Assembly: GCF_002001165.1 (NCBI RefSeq)
Contig: NZ_MUNQ01000007.1
Location: 186,001-250,000, forward strand
Length of the DNA stretch: 64,000 bases
Source: Rhodanobacter sp. C05
Lineage (GTDB): Bacteria; Pseudomonadota; Gammaproteobacteria; Xanthomonadales; Rhodanobacteraceae
Direction: 5' to 3'
In this document: in pieces, positions 60,920 to 64,000 of the stretch
Position numbering within the stretch: position 1 is the first letter of the stretch
How the letters are laid out: every line of letters begins with the position of its first letter
Position numbers and translations under genes: made by a program
Notes under the pieces: model-generated
What the model saw: the letters and a program-made list of their open reading frames with translations, nothing else
The model's database searches: none
What the model was told of the DNA's origin: nothing

Positions 60920-62809
60920 ATGAGCAGTCGCTACAACGCCGCCGATATCGAAGTCCTCTCCGGCCTGGATCCGGTCAAACGCCGCCCTGGCATGTACACC
61001 GACACCACCCGCCCGAATCATCTGGTGCAGGAGGTGGTCGACAACTCGGTGGATGAGGCGCTGGCCGGCCACGCCAGCTCGATCGAGGTGATGCTGTACA
61101 ACGACGGTTCGGTGGAAGTGAGCGACGACGGCCGCGGCATGCCGGTGGACATCCATCCGGAAGAGGGCGTCTCCGGTGTCGAACTGATCATGACCCGGCT
61201 GCACGCGGGCGGTAAGTTCAGCGGCAAGAACTACAACTTCTCCGGCGGCCTGCACGGCGTCGGCGTCTCGGTGGTCAATGCGCTGTCCGACCGGGTCGAG
61301 GTGAACATCCGCCGCGATGGCTCCGAATATCAAATGGTGTTCGCGCACGGCGACAAGATCAGCCCGCTGGAAGTCATCGGCACAGTACCGAAGAAGCGCA
61401 GCGGCACCACCTTGCGGTTCTGGCCGGAAGCGAAGTATTTCGATTCACCGAAGATCTCGCTGTCGAAGCTCAAGCACTTGCTGCGCGCCAAGGCCGTGCT
61501 GTGCGCCGGCCTCAACGTCAAGCTCACCGACGAAGCCAGCGGCGAAACGATCGAGTGGCATTACGAGGATGGCCTGCGCGACTACCTGCGTGGTGAACTC
61601 GACGGTAGCGAGGCCTTGCCGAACGAGCTGTTCGTGCACCACATGGCGCGCGACGTGGAAGGTCTGGAAGTGGCGCTGGCCTGGTTGCCGGAAGGCGAAT
61701 TGGTGCAGGAGAGCTACGTCAACCTGATCCCCACCGCGCAGGGCGGCACCCACGTCAACGGTTTGCGCACCGGATTGACCACTGCGATCCGCGAGTTCTG
61801 CGAGATCCGCAACCTGCTGCCGCGCAGCGTCAAGCTGGCACCGGAAGATGTGTGGGAACGGCTCGCCTTCGTGCTGTCGGCCAAGCTGCAGGACCCGCAG
61901 TTCGCCGGCCAGACCAAGGAAAGACTCTCATCGCGGCAGACCGCCGGCATGGTCGAGAACGTCATCCACGATGCCTTCAGCCTGTGGCTCAATCAGAACG
62001 TGGAGATGGGCGAGCGGATTGCCCAGCTGGCGATCGAGCGCGCCAGCGCGCGGCTGAAAGCGGCCAAGCAGATCGTGCGCAAGAAGATCACCCAGGGCCC
62101 GCAACTGCCCGGCAAACTGGCCGACTGCACGGCCACCGACCTCACCCGCACCGAACTGTTTCTCGTCGAGGGCGACTCCGCGGGCGGGAGCGCCAAGCAG
62201 GCGCGCGACAAGGAGTTCCAGGCGATCCTGCCGCTGCGCGGCAAGATCCTCAACACCTGGGAAGTCGAGTCGACCTCGGTGCTGGCGTCGGAAGAAGTGC
62301 ACAACCTCGCCGTGGCGATCGGCTGCGACCCAGGCAAAGATGACCTGTCCGGCCTGCGCTACGGCAAGGTGATCATTCTCGCCGATGCGGACTCGGATGG
62401 CCTGCACATCGCCACGCTGCTGGCGGCGTTGTTCCTTAAACATTTCCCCACGCTGGTCAGCGAAGGCCATGTGTTCGTGGCGATGCCGCCGCTGTTCCGC
62501 GTCGATGTCGGCAAGCAGGTGTTCTATTGCCTCGACGAAAGCGAGAAGGAAGCGATGTTGCAGCGGATCGAGCGCGAGAAGATCAAGGGCGCGGTCAGCA
62601 CCACCCGCTTCAAGGGTCTGGGCGAAATGAACCCGCCGCAGCTGCGCGAATCGACCATCCATCCGGACACGCGCCGGTTGGTCCAGCTGACCATCGGTAA
62701 CGACGACGGCACCGCCAAGCTGATGGACATGCTGCTGGCGAAGAAGCGCGCCGGCGATCGCAAGGCATGGCTGGAAGAGAAAGGTGATCTGGCCACGCTG
62801 GAAGTCTGA
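60920..62809 (+). CDS. parE: DNA topoisomerase IV subunit B
   Basis: The 629-residue ATPase/Toprim subunit of topoisomerase IV, which separates daughter chromosomes. GHKL ATPase motifs: VDNSVDEALAGHA, DDGRGMPVDIH and GGLHGVGVSVVNALS; Toprim motif LVEGDSAGGSA and DADSDGLHI. Distinguished from GyrB by length and the absence of the long insert. ATG at 60920 fits the family start MSSRYNAADIEVLSGLDPVKRRPGMY. Confidence 0.97.
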   Translation: MSSRYNAADIEVLSGLDPVKRRPGMYTDTTRPNHLVQEVVDNSVDEALAGHASSIEVMLYNDGSVEVSDDGRGMPVDIHPEEGVSGVELIMTRLHAGGKFSGKNYNFSGGLHGVGVSVVNALSDRVEVNIRRDGSEYQMVFAHGDKISPLEVIGTVPKKRSGTTLRFWPEAKYFDSPKISLSKLKHLLRAKAVLCAGLNVKLTDEASGETIEWHYEDGLRDYLRGELDGSEALPNELFVHHMARDVEGLEVALAWLPEGELVQESYVNLIPTAQGGTHVNGLRTGLTTAIREFCEIRNLLPRSVKLAPEDVWERLAFVLSAKLQDPQFAGQTKERLSSRQTAGMVENVIHDAFSLWLNQNVEMGERIAQLAIERASARLKAAKQIVRKKITQGPQLPGKLADCTATDLTRTELFLVEGDSAGGSAKQARDKEFQAILPLRGKILNTWEVESTSVLASEEVHNLAVAIGCDPGKDDLSGLRYGKVIILADADSDGLHIATLLAALFLKHFPTLVSEGHVFVAMPPLFRVDVGKQVFYCLDESEKEAMLQRIEREKIKGAVSTTRFKGLGEMNPPQLRESTIHPDTRRLVQLTIGNDDGTAKLMDMLLAKKRAGDRKAWLEEKGDLATLEV

Positions 62810-62925
62810 TTCGTCGGATGTCTTGCCCGCGCGCAATGCAGCCTTCATGCTGACGCCATGCCGATTGAGCACCTTGCAATCCGTACGTCGAGCACACCCC
62901 GTCTCATGCCGGATGGCAAGGCCAC

Positions 62926-63489
62926 ATGCCTGTGAGCAGCAGCCCGGTCGAACCTGAGGAGTTGACCCGTCTGCTGATCCACACGGGCCGCGGTGATCAA
63001 CACGCCTTTGCCGAGCTGTACCAGCGCACCTCATCGAAACTGTTTGGCGTATGCCTGCGCATGCTGCGTGAACGCAGCGAAGCCGAAGAGGTATTGCAGG
63101 AAACCTACATGACCGTATGGCGCCGCGCCGCCAGTTTCGATGCATCCAAGGCCAGCGCCATCACCTGGCTGGTAACGCTGGCCCGCAACAAGGCGATCGA
63201 TCGGCTGCGCCAACACCGCGAAGAACAGCTGGACGACCCGCTCCGGCTCGAAGAAACCGCCGATGTGCAGCCCACACCAGCCGCCGACGCCGAAATCAGC
63301 CAGGAGCGCCAACGTCTGCAGCGATGTCTGGACGAACTGGAATCGCCGCAGCGCGCTGCCGTGCGTGAAGCCTTTTTCACCGGCGCGACGTATAACGAAC
63401 TGGCGACCCGCTGCAAGGTGCCGCTGGGCACCATGAAAAGCTGGATCCGCCGCAGCCTGCTGCAACTACGCACCTGTCTGGAACGATGA
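62926..63489 (+). CDS. ECF RNA polymerase sigma factor (SigK-like group)
   Basis: A 187-residue ECF sigma factor: region 2 (AFAELYQRTSSKLFGVCLRMLRERSEAEEVLQETYMTVWRRAASFD...SAITWLVTLARNKAIDRLRQ) and region 4 (LESPQRAAVREAFFTGATYNELATRCKVPLGTMKSWIRRSLLQLR). The coupled RskA-type anti-sigma gene suggests the SigK/ECF19-like class, which responds to oxidative or envelope stress. An AAGG site precedes the ATG. Confidence 0.93.
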   Translation: MPVSSSPVEPEELTRLLIHTGRGDQHAFAELYQRTSSKLFGVCLRMLRERSEAEEVLQETYMTVWRRAASFDASKASAITWLVTLARNKAIDRLRQHREEQLDDPLRLEETADVQPTPAADAEISQERQRLQRCLDELESPQRAAVREAFFTGATYNELATRCKVPLGTMKSWIRRSLLQLRTCLER

Positions 63490-64000
63490 ACACACCTGCC
63501 GACCACCGCCACGACGATCTGCGCTATGCCGAGTACGTACTCGGTGTGCTGGACGCCGATGCGCGCGCGGCGGTGGAGCGGGAGATTCAGGTCAATCCGC
63601 AAGCCGCCGCAGCGGTCGCCCTGTGGCAACGTCATTTGACGCCACTGGCCGACGATGTCGGCGACATGGCTCCGGCGCCGTATGTCTGGGCACGCATCCG
63701 CGATTCACTGCAATTGGCTGCACCGGCAACGCCGCAGCCACGCACCAGCCTATGGGACAACCTGCGCCTGTGGCGCTGGCTCGGCATCGGCGCCAGCATG
63801 GTGGCGGCAGCCTGCGTGGCGGTCATGTTTGCACTGCCACGCCTGGCAACCACGCCATCGGTGGTCAACGCCGGTTACATGGCCGCCACCATCACGCAGG
63901 ACAATGGTGTCACCGGCTGGACCGCCACGATGGATCTTCAGCATGCGCGAATGATCGTGGTACCGGCCACGCCGACCGCGTTTGTGCAGGGGCGCGCACC
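63486..64000 (+). CDS. RskA-type anti-sigma factor, 3'-truncated by window edge
   Basis: The visible 171 codons read as an anti-sigma factor: N-terminal sigma-binding region (MNTPADHRHDDLRYAEYVLGVLDADARAAVEREIQVNPQAAAAVALWQRHLTPL), a membrane helix (about 100-120, LGIGASMVAAACVAVMFALP) and the start of the periplasmic RskA domain. It overlaps the sigma factor stop (ATGA), the usual coupled arrangement. The C-terminal end is outside the window. Confidence 0.92.
   Translation, partial: MNTPADHRHDDLRYAEYVLGVLDADARAAVEREIQVNPQAAAAVALWQRHLTPLADDVGDMAPAPYVWARIRDSLQLAAPATPQPRTSLWDNLRLWRWLGIGASMVAAACVAVMFALPRLATTPSVVNAGYMAATITQDNGVTGWTATMDLQHARMIVVPATPTAFVQGRA

Overview
The window is chromosomal DNA from a high-GC gammaproteobacterium, most likely Xanthomonadales of the Rhodanobacteraceae type (Rhodanobacter, Dyella or a relative). 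This rests on gene order and protein character: rpmF-fabH-fabD-fabG-acpP-fabF-pabB without plsX, the Kdo kinase/heptosyltransferase pair, lipid A-core style LPS genes, and abundant short palindromic repeats. The species cannot be fixed by reading alone.

Layout. 1-6511 (minus strand): yceD, ribosomal protein L32 and the fatty-acid initiation/elongation cluster, running into pabB, which leaves the window. 6657-12542 (plus): a small membrane protein, a Maf-type pyrophosphatase, a MoxR/DUF58/TgpA-like transglutaminase operon and an Slp lipoprotein; a 268-bp nested palindromic element sits inside this operon. 12610-16084 (minus): hinT, recR, ybaB, dnaX, 4.5S SRP RNA and tRNA-Ser(GGA). 16085-18666: a metallo-beta-lactamase-fold hydrolase with Kdo kinase, divergent from a heptosyltransferase.

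18752-25938 is a 7.2-kb mobile island bounded by a perfect 20-bp direct repeat. One repeat copy is the 3' end of a DUF6165 gene. The island carries a P4-type integrase, an AlpA regulator, a zinc-finger primase-like protein, a P-loop helicase-like protein, several small genes, an AT-richer exported cargo protein, and a gene-poor end with a DnaA box and short iterated sequences. It resembles a phage-satellite or small integrative element and is the most interesting part of the window.

25915-36002 is mostly housekeeping: DUF6165, an unusually long HAL-family ammonia-lyase, a GIY-YIG protein between palindromic repeats, hisS, tRNA-Pro(CGG), a DUF455 ferritin-like protein, and folC-dedD-cvpA-purF. 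36090-39617 is a copper-efflux operon (cueR, copA, two very small membrane proteins) with a MerR-type promoter that appears to give a leaderless mRNA. 39953-48412 holds a Rap1a/Tai-like exported protein, murJ, a GNAT, an ABC exporter, a GFA-family protein, a large MscS channel and a VOC protein.

48475-58732 is accessory/exported-protein rich: DUF3761, a secreted esterase, an NTF2-like protein, a beta-lactamase-family serine hydrolase, PAP2, DUF72, a VOC protein, a secreted barnase-class RNase with its barstar inhibitor, an S4-domain protein, an arylamine N-acetyltransferase and a lipoprotein MsrA. 58823-64000 has a second ABC exporter, parE, and an ECF sigma factor coupled to its RskA-type anti-sigma factor, cut by the window end.
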